Source: Gammaproteobacteria bacterium (GTDB lineage: Bacteria > Pseudomonadota > Gammaproteobacteria > GRL18). From it: DNA of 64,000 bases. Of the stretch, positions 52,679-62,400 are shown piece by piece (the stretch's first letter is position 1; each line of letters starts with the position of its first letter). The notes below the pieces were generated by a model. That model made no database searches, was not told the origin of the DNA, and saw only the letters and a list, made by a program, of their open reading frames with translations. A program made the translations under genes and the position numbers. Location of the stretch: the NCBI GenBank assembly GCA_015488755.1, contig WFNB01000093.1, forward strand, positions 1-64,000, read 5' to 3'.

Positions 52679-55501
52679 GTGAGCAAGCAAACGATCTATA
52701 AAGAAACTTTAAACTTACCTAAAACAAAATTCCCAATGAAGGCTAATTTGGCACAGCGTGAGCCAAATAGGTTAGCACAGTGGGAAGAGCAGGGTATTTA
52801 TCAACAATTACGTGAAAAAGCGGCAGGTCGTCCCAAGTTTATTCTTCACGATGGTCCTCCTTATGCCAATGGTGATATCCATATTGGTCATGCCGTCAAT
52901 AAAATCCTTAAAGATATTATTATTAAATCTCAAACCTTAGGGGGCTATGATGCGCCTTATATTCCTGGTTGGGATTGCCATGGCTTGCCAATTGAATTAA
53001 ATGTAGAAAAAAAATTAGGCAAAGCAGGCGTTAAAGTTGATGCGAAAACTTTTCGTAATGGCTGTCGTGACTATGCTCGAAAGCAGGTTGAAGGGCAAAA
53101 AACAGACTTTAAACGCCTAGGTGTTATGGGTGATTGGGATAATCCCTATTTAACTATGGATTTTAATTTTGAAGCCAATATTATTCGCACTCTAGGTAAA
53201 ATTATTGATAAAGGGCATTTACACAAGGGTTCTAAACCCGTGCACTGGTGTACTGACTGTGGCTCGGCATTGGCCGAAGCAGAAGTTGAATATGAAGATA
53301 AAAAATCACCTGCCATTGATGTTCGTTTTAAAGTTGTAGATAAAGTCGCCGTGTTGCATTGTTTTTCTGTTACGGGCGAACAAGATGAGCAAAGAGATAT
53401 TAATGCCGTTATCTGGACAACTACCCCGTGGACACTCCCTGCTAATCAGGCGGTTGCATTACATGCTGAGTTTGATTATGTGTTAGTAAAAACCCCTGAT
53501 GAGCTACTTATTTTAGCAGAAGATTTATACCTGAGTGCCTTACAGCGCTATGGCATAGAAGATTTTAAAGTATTGGGGCGCTGTAAAGGGGCACAATTGG
53601 AATATCAGACCTTACAACATCCTTTCTATGATCGTCAGGTACCGATTATTTTAGGTGATCACGTTACTGCTGACTCAGGAACCGGTGCGGTACATACGGC
53701 TCCAGGTCATGGTCAAGAAGATTATATTGTTGGCTTAGACTATGACTTGGCGGTTGATAATCCTGTCGGTGCCAATGGTTGCTTTGTCAGTGGTACCGAG
53801 ATTTTTGAAGGACAGCATGTTTTTAAAGCCAACCCTTTGGTCTTAGAGGTACTTAAAGAAAAAGGTGCTTTATTACACCATGAAGAATTATTACATAGCT
53901 ATCCTCATTGCTGGCGTCATAAAACACCAATTATTTTTCGTGCCACACCACAATGGTTTATTAGTATGGATCAAGCCGGTTTGCGTACCTTAGCCACACA
54001 AGCAGCACAAAAAACCGTTTGGTTACCTGACTGGGGCAAGGCTCGCATTGAGGGTATGTTAGAAAATCGCCCAGACTGGTGTATTTCCAGACAGAGAACT
54101 TGGGGGGTACCGATTGCTGTTTTTGTGCATAATGAGACTCAAGAGTTGCACCCAGATACGCCGGCATTAATTGAAAAAGTGGCTCAACGAGTGGCACAAA
54201 ATGGTATTGATGATTGGTTTGAGATGGATGCAGTCGAATTATTGGGTGATGATGCCCAGCACTATAGCAAAGTCAATGATACCTTGGATGTCTGGTTTGA
54301 CTCAGGGGTGACTCATGCCTGTGTGATCAACCAACGTGACGAATTGCAATTTCCTGCGGATCTCTATTTAGAAGGCTCTGATCAGCATCGTGGTTGGTTT
54401 CAATCATCATTATTAACCTCTGTTGCTGTCAATGATGTTGCCCCTTATAAAGAAGTGTTGACTCATGGTTTTGTGGTGGATGCCAAGGGCAAGAAAATGT
54501 CCAAATCCAAGGGCAATGTTGTATCACCGCAGAAAATCATGAAAACTCTGGGAGCAGATATCTTGCGTTTATGGGTTTCTTCGACGGATTATACGGGCGA
54601 AGTCAGTGTTTCCGATGAAATCTTAAAACGTACTGCAGATGCCTATCGCCGTATTCGCAATACCGCCCGCTTTATGCTGGCCAATATGGATGGCTTTGAG
54701 CCAACAAAAAATCGTGTTAATGTTGAGCAAATGCTACCTTTGGATCGTTGGATCACCGTAAAAGCCGAGTTTTTACAGCAAGAAATTATCGCTGCGTATG
54801 AGCAATATGACTTTCATTTAGTGTATCAAAAAGTGCATAATTTTTGTGCCATAGATTTGGGCGCATTTTACTTAGATGTTATTAAAGACCGCCAATATAC
54901 GACTCAGGCCGACAGCATTGCTAGGCGTTCAGCACAAACAGCATTGCATCATATTGTTGAAGCTATGAGCCGCTGGATTGCCCCCATTTTAAGTTTTACT
55001 GCTGAAGAGCTGTGGGAATTTATTCCCGGTGAGCGCACCCAATCCGTCTTTTTTGAAACATGGTATCAATTTCCAGCTGAAATTCAGGATGAAATGGACG
55101 ATGCCTACTGGCAACAAGTGCTCAAAGTGCGTGTGGCGTGCAGTAAAGAAATGGAAAAATTGCGGGTGGATAAAACCATTGGTTCTTCTTTGGATGCAGA
55201 GATTGATTTATATTGTGATGAAAGCATGCATGCCTTGTTAAGTAAACTGGATGATGAACTGCGCTTTGTTTTGATTACCTCAGATGTGCATTTACATCAC
55301 TTATCAGAAAAGCCAGCAGATGCCGTACTTATTGATGATCTTGCTGGGCTGGCACTGACTGTAAACGCATCAGAACACGCTAAATGTGTTCGTTGCTGGC
55401 ATCATCGTGATGATGTGGGTCAGCATAGTGAACACCCTGAACTATGTGGTCGTTGTGTAGACAATGTTACCGGTGATGGTGAAGTGCGCCATTATGCCTA
55501 A
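52679..55501 (+). CDS. ileS: Isoleucyl-tRNA synthetase
   Basis: 940 residues from the GTG at 52679 ([20 protein letters not shown]); a GTG at 52655 is also in frame. Class I signatures are [20 protein letters not shown] and the KMSKSKGN loop. The editing domain is present ([15 protein letters not shown]) and the C-terminal zinc site keeps its Cys pairs (CVRCWHH, CGRC). It charges tRNA-Ile and is of the bacterial mupirocin-sensitive type by length and zinc site. It stands in the usual ribF-ileS-lspA order. Confidence 0.96.
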   Translation: MSKQTIYKETLNLPKTKFPMKANLAQREPNRLAQWEEQGIYQQLREKAAGRPKFILHDGPPYANGDIHIGHAVNKILKDIIIKSQTLGGYDAPYIPGWDCHGLPIELNVEKKLGKAGVKVDAKTFRNGCRDYARKQVEGQKTDFKRLGVMGDWDNPYLTMDFNFEANIIRTLGKIIDKGHLHKGSKPVHWCTDCGSALAEAEVEYEDKKSPAIDVRFKVVDKVAVLHCFSVTGEQDEQRDINAVIWTTTPWTLPANQAVALHAEFDYVLVKTPDELLILAEDLYLSALQRYGIEDFKVLGRCKGAQLEYQTLQHPFYDRQVPIILGDHVTADSGTGAVHTAPGHGQEDYIVGLDYDLAVDNPVGANGCFVSGTEIFEGQHVFKANPLVLEVLKEKGALLHHEELLHSYPHCWRHKTPIIFRATPQWFISMDQAGLRTLATQAAQKTVWLPDWGKARIEGMLENRPDWCISRQRTWGVPIAVFVHNETQELHPDTPALIEKVAQRVAQNGIDDWFEMDAVELLGDDAQHYSKVNDTLDVWFDSGVTHACVINQRDELQFPADLYLEGSDQHRGWFQSSLLTSVAVNDVAPYKEVLTHGFVVDAKGKKMSKSKGNVVSPQKIMKTLGADILRLWVSSTDYTGEVSVSDEILKRTADAYRRIRNTARFMLANMDGFEPTKNRVNVEQMLPLDRWITVKAEFLQQEIIAAYEQYDFHLVYQKVHNFCAIDLGAFYLDVIKDRQYTTQADSIARRSAQTALHHIVEAMSRWIAPILSFTAEELWEFIPGERTQSVFFETWYQFPAEIQDEMDDAYWQQVLKVRVACSKEMEKLRVDKTIGSSLDAEIDLYCDESMHALLSKLDDELRFVLITSDVHLHHLSEKPADAVLIDDLAGLALTVNASEHAKCVRCWHHRDDVGQHSEHPELCGRCVDNVTGDGEVRHYA

Positions 55502-55528
55502 ATCTAACTATTGGCAAGGCAGACGCTT

Positions 55529-56017
55529 ATGCTAAAGTATTTATGGCTGACTCTATTGGTGATTATTGCTGATTTATCCAGCAAAGCCATTGTTTCTGAA
55601 CACTTTTATTTATATGAAGTGCTGGTGGTGATCCCCCACTGGTTTAATTTAACCTTGGCGCATAATTCAGGGGCTGCCTTTAGTTTTTTGGCCAATGAAT
55701 CTGGCTGGCAGCGTTGGTTTTTTGCTGCTATTGCCTTATTAGTCAGTGTGGTTATTTTTTTCTGGATCAAACGCCTACAAGCACACGAACACTGGTTGGC
55801 AATTGCACTGGCTCTTGTGCTCGGTGGTGCCCTAGGTAATTTATGGGATAGACTAACCTTGGGCTATGTGGTTGATTTTTTAGATTTCTATTACCAAAAT
55901 GGCACTCAGGCAATGCATTGGCCAGCATTTAATGTTGCCGATATGGCCATTAGTATGGGTGCCTTTCTCTTAATTGTGGATGCGCTTTTTAGCAAAGACA
56001 GCTCACAGCAAAAATAA
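55529..56017 (+). CDS. lspA: Lipoprotein signal peptidase (signal peptidase II)
   Basis: A 162-residue membrane protein with four helices. Catalytic-region motifs are FNLTLAHNSGAAFSFLANES, GNLWDRLTLGYVVDFLDFY (first Asp) and PAFNVADMAISMGAFLL (second Asp). It cleaves prolipoprotein signal peptides before the lipid-modified Cys in the inner membrane. I chose the ATG at 55529; a TTG at 55511 is in frame and would add six residues. It starts 27 bases after ileS and ends 9 bases before fkpB. Confidence 0.95.
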   Translation: MLKYLWLTLLVIIADLSSKAIVSEHFYLYEVLVVIPHWFNLTLAHNSGAAFSFLANESGWQRWFFAAIALLVSVVIFFWIKRLQAHEHWLAIALALVLGGALGNLWDRLTLGYVVDFLDFYYQNGTQAMHWPAFNVADMAISMGAFLLIVDALFSKDSSQQK

Positions 56018-56026
56018 GGAGATCCC

Positions 56027-56482
56027 TTGACCAATTCCGATTCAATCAGCACAACCAAAACCGTTAATAAAGACAGTCGTCTAAGTATCCATTTTAGTTT
56101 GACTTTGGCTGATGGTACACCAGTGGATGGTACTCAAGATGGTGAACCTATGACCTTTACCTTAGGTGATGGTACGATGATAGCGGCCTTTGAAGAGATT
56201 CTATTAGGCTTGTCTGAGGGGGATAAACAGCAAGTGAGTCTGGATCCCAGAGAGACTTTTGGTTTTCCTGATGAAGAAAATAAACACTGGATGAATCGAG
56301 CAGATTTTGCCTTAGATAGTGAACTGGAAAAAGATCTGATGATTGAATTCAGCACCCCCTCTGGTGAACAACTGCCAGGTATTATACTGGAGTTAAAAGA
56401 AGACCAAGTGTTGGTTGACTTTAATCACCCACTGGCAGGCTATGAGCTTATTTTTACTGCTGAAATTATCCGTATTCATTAA
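56027..56482 (+). CDS. fkpB: FKBP-type peptidyl-prolyl isomerase FkpB (SlpA)
   Basis: A 151-residue SlyD/SlpA-type FKBP: SIHFSLTLADGTPVDGTQDG, LLGLSEGDKQQVSLDPRETF (the position where the IF insert domain joins) and DFNHPLAGYELIFTAEI at the end. It isomerises prolyl bonds and acts as a chaperone in the cytoplasm. TTG start after a strong AGGAG. The metal-binding His tail of SlyD is missing, as expected of FkpB. The lspA-fkpB-ispH order is conserved. Confidence 0.93.
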   Translation: MTNSDSISTTKTVNKDSRLSIHFSLTLADGTPVDGTQDGEPMTFTLGDGTMIAAFEEILLGLSEGDKQQVSLDPRETFGFPDEENKHWMNRADFALDSELEKDLMIEFSTPSGEQLPGIILELKEDQVLVDFNHPLAGYELIFTAEIIRIH

Positions 56483-56555
56483 TGCTTAGGGCTTAAGCCT
56501 TTGCTCCGATGCTTCTCCCAACAAACTCTTAGCGCCTTTACCCCAAGGAATAACT

Positions 56556-57494
56556 ATGCAACTAAAACTTGCTAATCCCCGTGGCTTTTGTGCCGGTGTT
56601 GATCGAGCCATTGAAATAGTTGAACGGGCATTAACCTTATTTGGTTCGCCCATTTATGTTCGTCATGAGGTGGTTCATAATCGTGCGGTGGTTGAATCAC
56701 TACGTGAGCGTGGGGCGTTATTTGTTGAAGAGCTTAGTGATGTGCCTGACGGTAGTATTGTCATATTCAGTGCTCATGGGGTATCAAAAGCCGTCAAAGA
56801 GGAGGCCGAACAACGAGATGTTAAAGTCTTTGATGCGACCTGTCCCTTGGTTACTAAAGTTCATTTGGAAGTGGCTCGTTTTAGTCAGGCCGGTATCGAA
56901 TGTATTTTAATTGGCCATGAAGGACATCCAGAAGTGGAAGGCACAATGGGGCAATATGATCATCAAAATGGAGGACATATCTACCTAGTTGAAAAAGCAG
57001 AAGATGTCCCTTCTTTAATGGTGAATAACCCCAATAAACTGGCCTATGTCAGTCAAACCACACTCTCAATGGATGATACTGCCGATGTGATCCATGCTTT
57101 AAGGAAAAAATACCCGAAAATAAATGGCCCTAAAAAAAATGATATTTGCTATGCGACCCAAAGTCGTCAGGATGCCGTAAAATATATTTCTCAACAGGCG
57201 GATCTAGTCTTAGTGGTCGGTTCACCCAATAGCTCTAATTCAAATCGTCTTAAAGAAGTTGCACAAAGACAGGGGATTAAAGCGTATCTTATTGATTCAG
57301 CCAAAGAAATAAAAAAAGAATGGTTAGAGGACTGCCATTATATTGGAGTGACAGCAGGGGCATCAGCACCGGAATATCTGGTTGCTGAAGTTGTTGAATG
57401 TCTCAAGAAAAAAGGTGTAAAAACTGAAAATATTGAAGTGGGTGAAAAAGAGACCGTCGTGTTTTCATTACCCAAAGAATTGCAAAGTGTATAA
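56556..57494 (+). CDS. ispH: 4-hydroxy-3-methylbut-2-enyl diphosphate reductase IspH
   Basis: A 312-residue protein with the three cluster-binding Cys in place: [27 protein letters not shown] and [14 protein letters not shown]. Substrate-binding His occurs in [12 protein letters not shown] and [15 protein letters not shown]. It is the last step of the MEP pathway, giving IPP and DMAPP with a 4Fe-4S cluster. AAGG precedes the ATG at 56556. It ends the rpsT-to-ispH housekeeping block. Confidence 0.97.
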   Translation: MQLKLANPRGFCAGVDRAIEIVERALTLFGSPIYVRHEVVHNRAVVESLRERGALFVEELSDVPDGSIVIFSAHGVSKAVKEEAEQRDVKVFDATCPLVTKVHLEVARFSQAGIECILIGHEGHPEVEGTMGQYDHQNGGHIYLVEKAEDVPSLMVNNPNKLAYVSQTTLSMDDTADVIHALRKKYPKINGPKKNDICYATQSRQDAVKYISQQADLVLVVGSPNSSNSNRLKEVAQRQGIKAYLIDSAKEIKKEWLEDCHYIGVTAGASAPEYLVAEVVECLKKKGVKTENIEVGEKETVVFSLPKELQSV

Positions 57495-57595
57495 ACTATC
57501 ATTTTTCTAGGCTTATCAAGCCTGAGCGTTATTTCGCTCCAGTTGCTGATTTGTTGTACAATGGCAATTTCCATTACTAAGGATAGATAGTTAAC

Positions 57596-58183
57596 GTGTT
57601 TTCTGATCCCATACTTAGCACCGCCTTAATTATTACCGCCTATTTGTTCGGTTCTATTTCAGCCGCCATTATTGTGTGCAAAATAATGGCTTTACCTGAT
57701 CCTAGAACGCAAGGCTCAAATAATCCCGGGGCGACAAATGTGTTGCGTATTGGTGGCAAAAAAGCAGCTGCCATTACGTTGATGACTGATATGCTTAAAG
57801 GGTTTATTCCTGTCTTAGTTGCTGTATTGCTCAATAGCGATGAAGTGACTTTAGCTCTGGTTGCTATTGCTGCTTTCTTAGGGCACTTATATCCGGTATT
57901 TTTTGGCTTTAAAGGAGGCAAAGGCGTTGCTACCGCACTGGGTGTTTTTCTTGCTCTTAGCTGGCCAGTGGCCTTGGCAATGATCTTGACATGGTTATTG
58001 GTTGCCTATGGTTTAAAAATATCATCCATGTCGGCACTGGTCGCATCGGCCTTATCGCCATTTTACTTTTGGTGGCTTAATGGTTCAAATATCTTTATCA
58101 TTATGTCATTCTTTATTACCGTGCTACTTTTTTGGCGCCATCGGACAAATATCAAGCGCTTGCTCGAAGGCACTGAAAAATAG
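57596..58183 (+). CDS. plsY: Glycerol-3-phosphate acyltransferase PlsY
   Basis: A 195-residue membrane protein with the three PlsY motifs: GSISAAIIVCKI (motif 1 region), GSNNPGATNVLRIGGKKAA (motif 2) and FGFKGGKGVATALGVFLALS (motif 3). It transfers an acyl group from acyl phosphate to glycerol-3-phosphate for phospholipid synthesis. GTG start after GGATAG. It converges with tsaD, leaving 5 bases between the stops, the common gammaproteobacterial arrangement. Confidence 0.95.
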   Translation: MFSDPILSTALIITAYLFGSISAAIIVCKIMALPDPRTQGSNNPGATNVLRIGGKKAAAITLMTDMLKGFIPVLVAVLLNSDEVTLALVAIAAFLGHLYPVFFGFKGGKGVATALGVFLALSWPVALAMILTWLLVAYGLKISSMSALVASALSPFYFWWLNGSNIFIIMSFFITVLLFWRHRTNIKRLLEGTEK

Positions 58184-58188
58184 GGTCG

Positions 58189-59208
58189 TTAGGCAGGCGC
58201 TTGCAATTGATCCAGTGGCCATCTTGGCGTGGTTTGAAAACCCTTGCCATCGTGTTCTCCTGCTTTTAAACGCTGTAAGCCAGCATAAGCAATCATGGCA
58301 CCATTATCCGTACAAAATTGCAGTTTAGGATAAAAAATTTCTATGGAATGATCGTGGGCTAATTTTGTTAAACGGGTTCGCAAGTGCTCATTAGCACTCA
58401 CACCACCGGCAATGACTATACGTGAGTGTTGGGTTTCTTTTAATGCCCGCTTACACTTGATACTCAAGGTATCGACTACGGCATCTTCAAATGCATAGGC
58501 AATATCTGCTTTGGTTTGTTCTGACTGATCCGATTGCGTCCAAGTATTTAAAACAAAGGTTTTCAGACCGCTAAAACTCATATCTAAACCAGGACGATTG
58601 ACCATAGGACGAGGAAATTTATAACGATTTCTAACACCTTTAAGGGCTAACTTGGCAATGGCAGGGCCTCCAGGATAATCCAAACCGAGCATCTTGGCTG
58701 TTTTATCAAAGGCTTCACCAACGGCGTCATCTAAAGACTCACCTAGTATTTTATACTGGCCAATTGCTTGCACGTCAATGAGTAGGGTATGCCCACCAGA
58801 AACCAATAAGGCCAGAAAAGGAAACTCAGGCGTGTGCTCCTCAAGCATGGGGGCTAGTAAATGACCTTCCATATGATGCACACCAATGCTTGGGCATTGC
58901 CAAGTCCAAGCCAGAGTGCGTCCTACGGCAGCACCCACCATGAGCGCCCCCATAAGTCCTGGCCCTGCGGTATAAGCAATGCCATCAATATCGTTACTTT
59001 GACAGTGTGCCTGCGCCATAACCTCTTGTATGAGTGGAATAATACGCCGCACATGATCTCGAGAGGCCAGTTCAGGTACAACACCACCATAGTCAGCATG
59101 TAATGCGATTTGGCTGTAAAGTGCTTCAGCTAACAGGCCATGTTGATCATCATAGATTGCAATGCCTGTTTCATCACAAGATGTTTCTATTCCTAATACT
59201 TTCATCAT
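58189..59208 (-). CDS. tsaD: tRNA t6A37 threonylcarbamoyltransferase TsaD
   Basis: A 339-residue Kae1/TsaD protein: [20 protein letters not shown], the metal-binding His pair in [31 protein letters not shown], and [16 protein letters not shown]. With TsaB, TsaE and TsaC it makes t6A in tRNAs that read ANN codons. Two ATGs stand in tandem at 59208 and 59205, after GAGGAG; either could be used. It is divergent from rpsU, with a 242-base shared control region that holds no other gene that I can see. Confidence 0.96.
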   Translation of the reverse strand: MMKVLGIETSCDETGIAIYDDQHGLLAEALYSQIALHADYGGVVPELASRDHVRRIIPLIQEVMAQAHCQSNDIDGIAYTAGPGLMGALMVGAAVGRTLAWTWQCPSIGVHHMEGHLLAPMLEEHTPEFPFLALLVSGGHTLLIDVQAIGQYKILGESLDDAVGEAFDKTAKMLGLDYPGGPAIAKLALKGVRNRYKFPRPMVNRPGLDMSFSGLKTFVLNTWTQSDQSEQTKADIAYAFEDAVVDTLSIKCKRALKETQHSRIVIAGGVSANEHLRTRLTKLAHDHSIEIFYPKLQFCTDNGAMIAYAGLQRLKAGEHDGKGFQTTPRWPLDQLQAPA

Positions 59209-59450
59209 TGTATTCTCCTCTGCTCACTATTTTTTTTCAACTGATTTATTTAGGTTCAAGGTTTGAAAAAATAAGCAAAGATCTTTTGCATTTATTTACT
59301 CTTAGGAGTATGATCCCGTCTCTGCGTTCTGAGTCACTAGAGCATCTTTTTAGCAGATAAAAAGAGGAAGGGCGCGGTTATAAAAAGTCAACGCATTATC
59401 TAAGCGTTGCGATAACATATTTTAAATTTTGGTAGGAGCTAGGAGTCTAC

Positions 59451-59666
59451 ATGCCATCGGTAAAAATCAAAGAAAACGAGCCATTTGACGTAGCATTACG
59501 TCGTTTCAAACGTTCTTGTGAAAAAGCAGGCGTATTATCAGAAGTGCGTCGTCGTGAGCATTATGAAAAGCCTACCGCAGTGCGTAAACGCAAAGCTGCT
59601 GCTGCTGTTAAACGCTGGCAGAAAAAGCAATCTCGTGAGATTGGTCGTCGCAAGCGCATGTACTAA
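59451..59666 (+). CDS. rpsU: 30S ribosomal protein S21
   Basis: A 71-residue basic protein: [40 protein letters not shown], ending [12 protein letters not shown]21 aids initiation of translation on natural mRNA. GGAGCTAGGAG precedes the ATG. It is first in the macromolecular synthesis operon, followed by yqeY, dnaG and rpoD. Confidence 0.97.
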   Translation: MPSVKIKENEPFDVALRRFKRSCEKAGVLSEVRRREHYEKPTAVRKRKAAAAVKRWQKKQSREIGRRKRMY

Positions 59667-59821
59667 ATATTGATTCTTTCTGCATGATACTCTGATAGGT
59701 GCTTTTTGAGAGCTACTTAAAGAGTGTGCTTTAAGAAGTTATTAATAGAATAAGATATTAAATTTCATAAAGCTATCATTTGATTTATGGTTTTATGTTA
59801 TGAACTTATAGGCTGAAAAAT

Positions 59822-60274
59822 ATGAGCCAGACAGTAAAGTCTCGTCTTCAAGATGATATGAAAAGCGCTATGCGGGCGAAGGAAAAAGATCGCCTTATTG
59901 TCATTCGTGGCACGATTTCTGCCATTAAACAGCGTGAAATTGATGAACGAATAGAACTTGATGATACGCAAATTCTGGCAATATTAGATAAGCTGGTAAA
60001 ACAGCGACGGGACTCTGCCCAGCAGTTTCGTGATGCTGATCGTATCGATCTGGTTGAAAAAGAAGAAATGGAGATGGCTATACTCCAAGAGTACCTTCCT
60101 GTCGCTTTAAGCGAAACAGAAATTGCTCTATTAATTGATGATGCCATTAGTCATGTCGGTGCTCAGTCAATGCAAGATATGGGCAAAGTAATGGGCATTC
60201 TAAAACCCAAGGCTCAGGGGCGGGCTGACATGTCGCATGTGAGCAGCCTAATCAAACAAAAGCTAGCGGGATAA
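59822..60274 (+). CDS. yqeY: GatB/YqeY domain protein
   Basis: A 150-residue protein of the YqeY family: RLQDDMKSAMRAKEKDRLIV, EIDERIELDDTQILAILDKL, and MGKVMGILKPKAQGRADMSH near the end, the tail domain shared with the GatB subunit of amidotransferases. The family may bind tRNA, but its exact role is not settled. It lies between rpsU and dnaG, as in many proteobacteria. Confidence 0.92.
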   Translation: MSQTVKSRLQDDMKSAMRAKEKDRLIVIRGTISAIKQREIDERIELDDTQILAILDKLVKQRRDSAQQFRDADRIDLVEKEEMEMAILQEYLPVALSETEIALLIDDAISHVGAQSMQDMGKVMGILKPKAQGRADMSHVSSLIKQKLAG

Positions 60275-60373
60275 TATTCCGTATAGTTGCTTTTCTAGTA
60301 AGTAAAATGAGTGTTTCTACTGGACACTTTTTATAAGTAAACATCTTCTAAAATAAATTGAGTTTGAGCATCT

Positions 60374-62212
60374 ATGGCTGGACTGATCCCTAGAGAATTT
60401 ATTGATGATGTACTGGCTCATACCGATATTGTTGAAGTCATTGACAGCAGAGTGCCTTTAAGACGTTCTGGCTCTAACCACATGGCTTGTTGTCCCTTTC
60501 ACGGCGAAAAAACGCCTTCATTTAGTGTTAACCAACCCAAACAGTTTTATCATTGCTTTGGTTGTGGTGTCAGTGGCAATGCCATTAATTTTCTAATGGA
60601 ATATGAGCATTCCAGCTTTGTTGATGCGGTTGAAGAGCTAGCACAAATGGTTGGCATGCAAGTACCTAAAGTTGCCTATGATCAGAAGGCACAAAAACAG
60701 GCACCAGAACAGTTTGCATTACTGGATCAAGTGGCTAATTATTATCAACATCAAATGAAGCACCATCCTCAGGCTCAACAAGTGCAACACTATGTACAAC
60801 AAAGAGGGCTTAGTGCTGAAGTAATCAATAATTTTTGTTTGGGTTTCTCCCCCCCAGGCTGGGACAATGTTCTCAATAGCATTGGTGCGGATGATGAAGC
60901 CAAAGTTCAGGCACTTTATGCAACAGGCATGTTGATTAAACGTGATGAAGAACAAAATACCCCTCAAAAGCAACATTATAAACAACAATCTGCCTACTAT
61001 GATCGTTTTAGAGAACGCCTTATGTTTCCTATTCGGGATCGACGTGGCCGGACGATTGCATTTGGTGGGCGAATTTTAGGTGATGGCAAACCTAAATATT
61101 TGAATTCACCAGAAACTTCATTGTTTCATAAAGGCCAGCAACTCTATGGCCTGTATGAGCTGAAGCAGAAATTACGCAAGATTGAAAAAATACTGGTTGT
61201 AGAAGGCTATATGGATGTTGTTTCTTTGGCCCAATATGGTATTGATTATAGTGTCGCCACATTAGGCACAGCAACAACTGCAGAACATTTGCAGATACTC
61301 TTTCGTCTTTGTGATGACGTATTTTTTTGCTTCGATGGTGATAGAGCAGGTAGGGATGCTGCATGGCGAGCAATGAGCAATGCCTTAGTTGCCATAAAGC
61401 CCGGCAAACAAGCGTATTTTATGTTTCTTCCTGATGGTGAAGATCCTGATACGCTGGTAAGAGCACAGGGTAAGGATGGTTTTGAAGCACAAATGACTCA
61501 TGCCATGACGTTTTCAGAGTTCTTTTTTGATAGCTTAATGCAAGACATTAATATGGATTCCTTAGATGGTCGTTCAAAACTGATTGATTTAAGTCAGCCG
61601 TATCTAGAAAAAATACCCCAAGGTGCTTTCCAAACCTTAATGGTGTCTAAGCTATCAGAATTATCTGAAATTGATATAAGTCGTTTGGAGCAACTACTTG
61701 GTTTTAGTACCTCACAGAGAGCAAACAATAAGTCTCAGAATCGAAAAAGTATTTTTACTGAACAAGCCACCTATAATAAAAGCAAAGGCGTAACAAGAGA
61801 AGCGCCTTCACCGATTAAAAATGCCATTACATACTTGTTGCAATACCCTTATTTAGCAGCACAGGTAGGTGATCCTGGGCGCTTTATGGCATTAGAGTTG
61901 GATCATGTCGTTGTTTTTGTCAAGCTACTTGATTTATTACAGAATGAGCCCAATTTGACAACAGCGAGGATCTTGACTTATTGGCAGCATAATGAGCATT
62001 ATCAATACTTGTGTTCACTTGCTGTTGAGCCTTTATTAATTACCGATGAAAAAGCAATTAATCGAGAGTTTTATGATATATTACAACTGCTTATGAGGCG
62101 CTTGCATCAGCAACGCCTTACTCAACTACAGCGTAAATTACGGCAACAGGGTCTGGGGAAATCACAAATGAATGAATTTTCCTCCTTGCTGTCAAAGTTA
62201 AAATCAGATTAA
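60374..62212 (+). CDS. dnaG: DNA primase DnaG
   Basis: 612 residues. The N-terminal CHC2 zinc finger has CCPFHGEKTPSFSV and FYHCFGCGVSGNAINFLMEY. The RNA polymerase domain has RLMFPIRDRRGRTIAFGGRI. The Toprim core has ILVVEGYMDVVSLAQYG and FFCFDGDRAGRDAAWRAM, with the metal acids. The C-terminal DnaB-binding domain starts at about 440. It makes RNA primers at the fork. It begins 99 bases after yqeY. Confidence 0.96.
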   Translation: MAGLIPREFIDDVLAHTDIVEVIDSRVPLRRSGSNHMACCPFHGEKTPSFSVNQPKQFYHCFGCGVSGNAINFLMEYEHSSFVDAVEELAQMVGMQVPKVAYDQKAQKQAPEQFALLDQVANYYQHQMKHHPQAQQVQHYVQQRGLSAEVINNFCLGFSPPGWDNVLNSIGADDEAKVQALYATGMLIKRDEEQNTPQKQHYKQQSAYYDRFRERLMFPIRDRRGRTIAFGGRILGDGKPKYLNSPETSLFHKGQQLYGLYELKQKLRKIEKILVVEGYMDVVSLAQYGIDYSVATLGTATTAEHLQILFRLCDDVFFCFDGDRAGRDAAWRAMSNALVAIKPGKQAYFMFLPDGEDPDTLVRAQGKDGFEAQMTHAMTFSEFFFDSLMQDINMDSLDGRSKLIDLSQPYLEKIPQGAFQTLMVSKLSELSEIDISRLEQLLGFSTSQRANNKSQNRKSIFTEQATYNKSKGVTREAPSPIKNAITYLLQYPYLAAQVGDPGRFMALELDHVVVFVKLLDLLQNEPNLTTARILTYWQHNEHYQYLCSLAVEPLLITDEKAINREFYDILQLLMRRLHQQRLTQLQRKLRQQGLGKSQMNEFSSLLSKLKSD

Positions 62213-62400
62213 GTTTCTACCATTAAACTTTTTATGGATATTTTATATCGTCTGCTCGCAGAATAGTGCTCTATATGTTAAAATGACAAGTTACTTTTTC
62301 CTTTTATTCGTTTTTATTTACTTTTTATTCTAAAAGTTGTTTTGAAACTTTACCTTAACTCGTATTTAAAATAATGCATTCTATCAAGTGATAATATTTT

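Noticed and set aside
57509-57523. A terminator after ispH (AGGCTT-ATC-AAGCCT)
   Set aside because: The 6-bp stem is not followed by a T-tract on the plus strand, so it is too weak to call.
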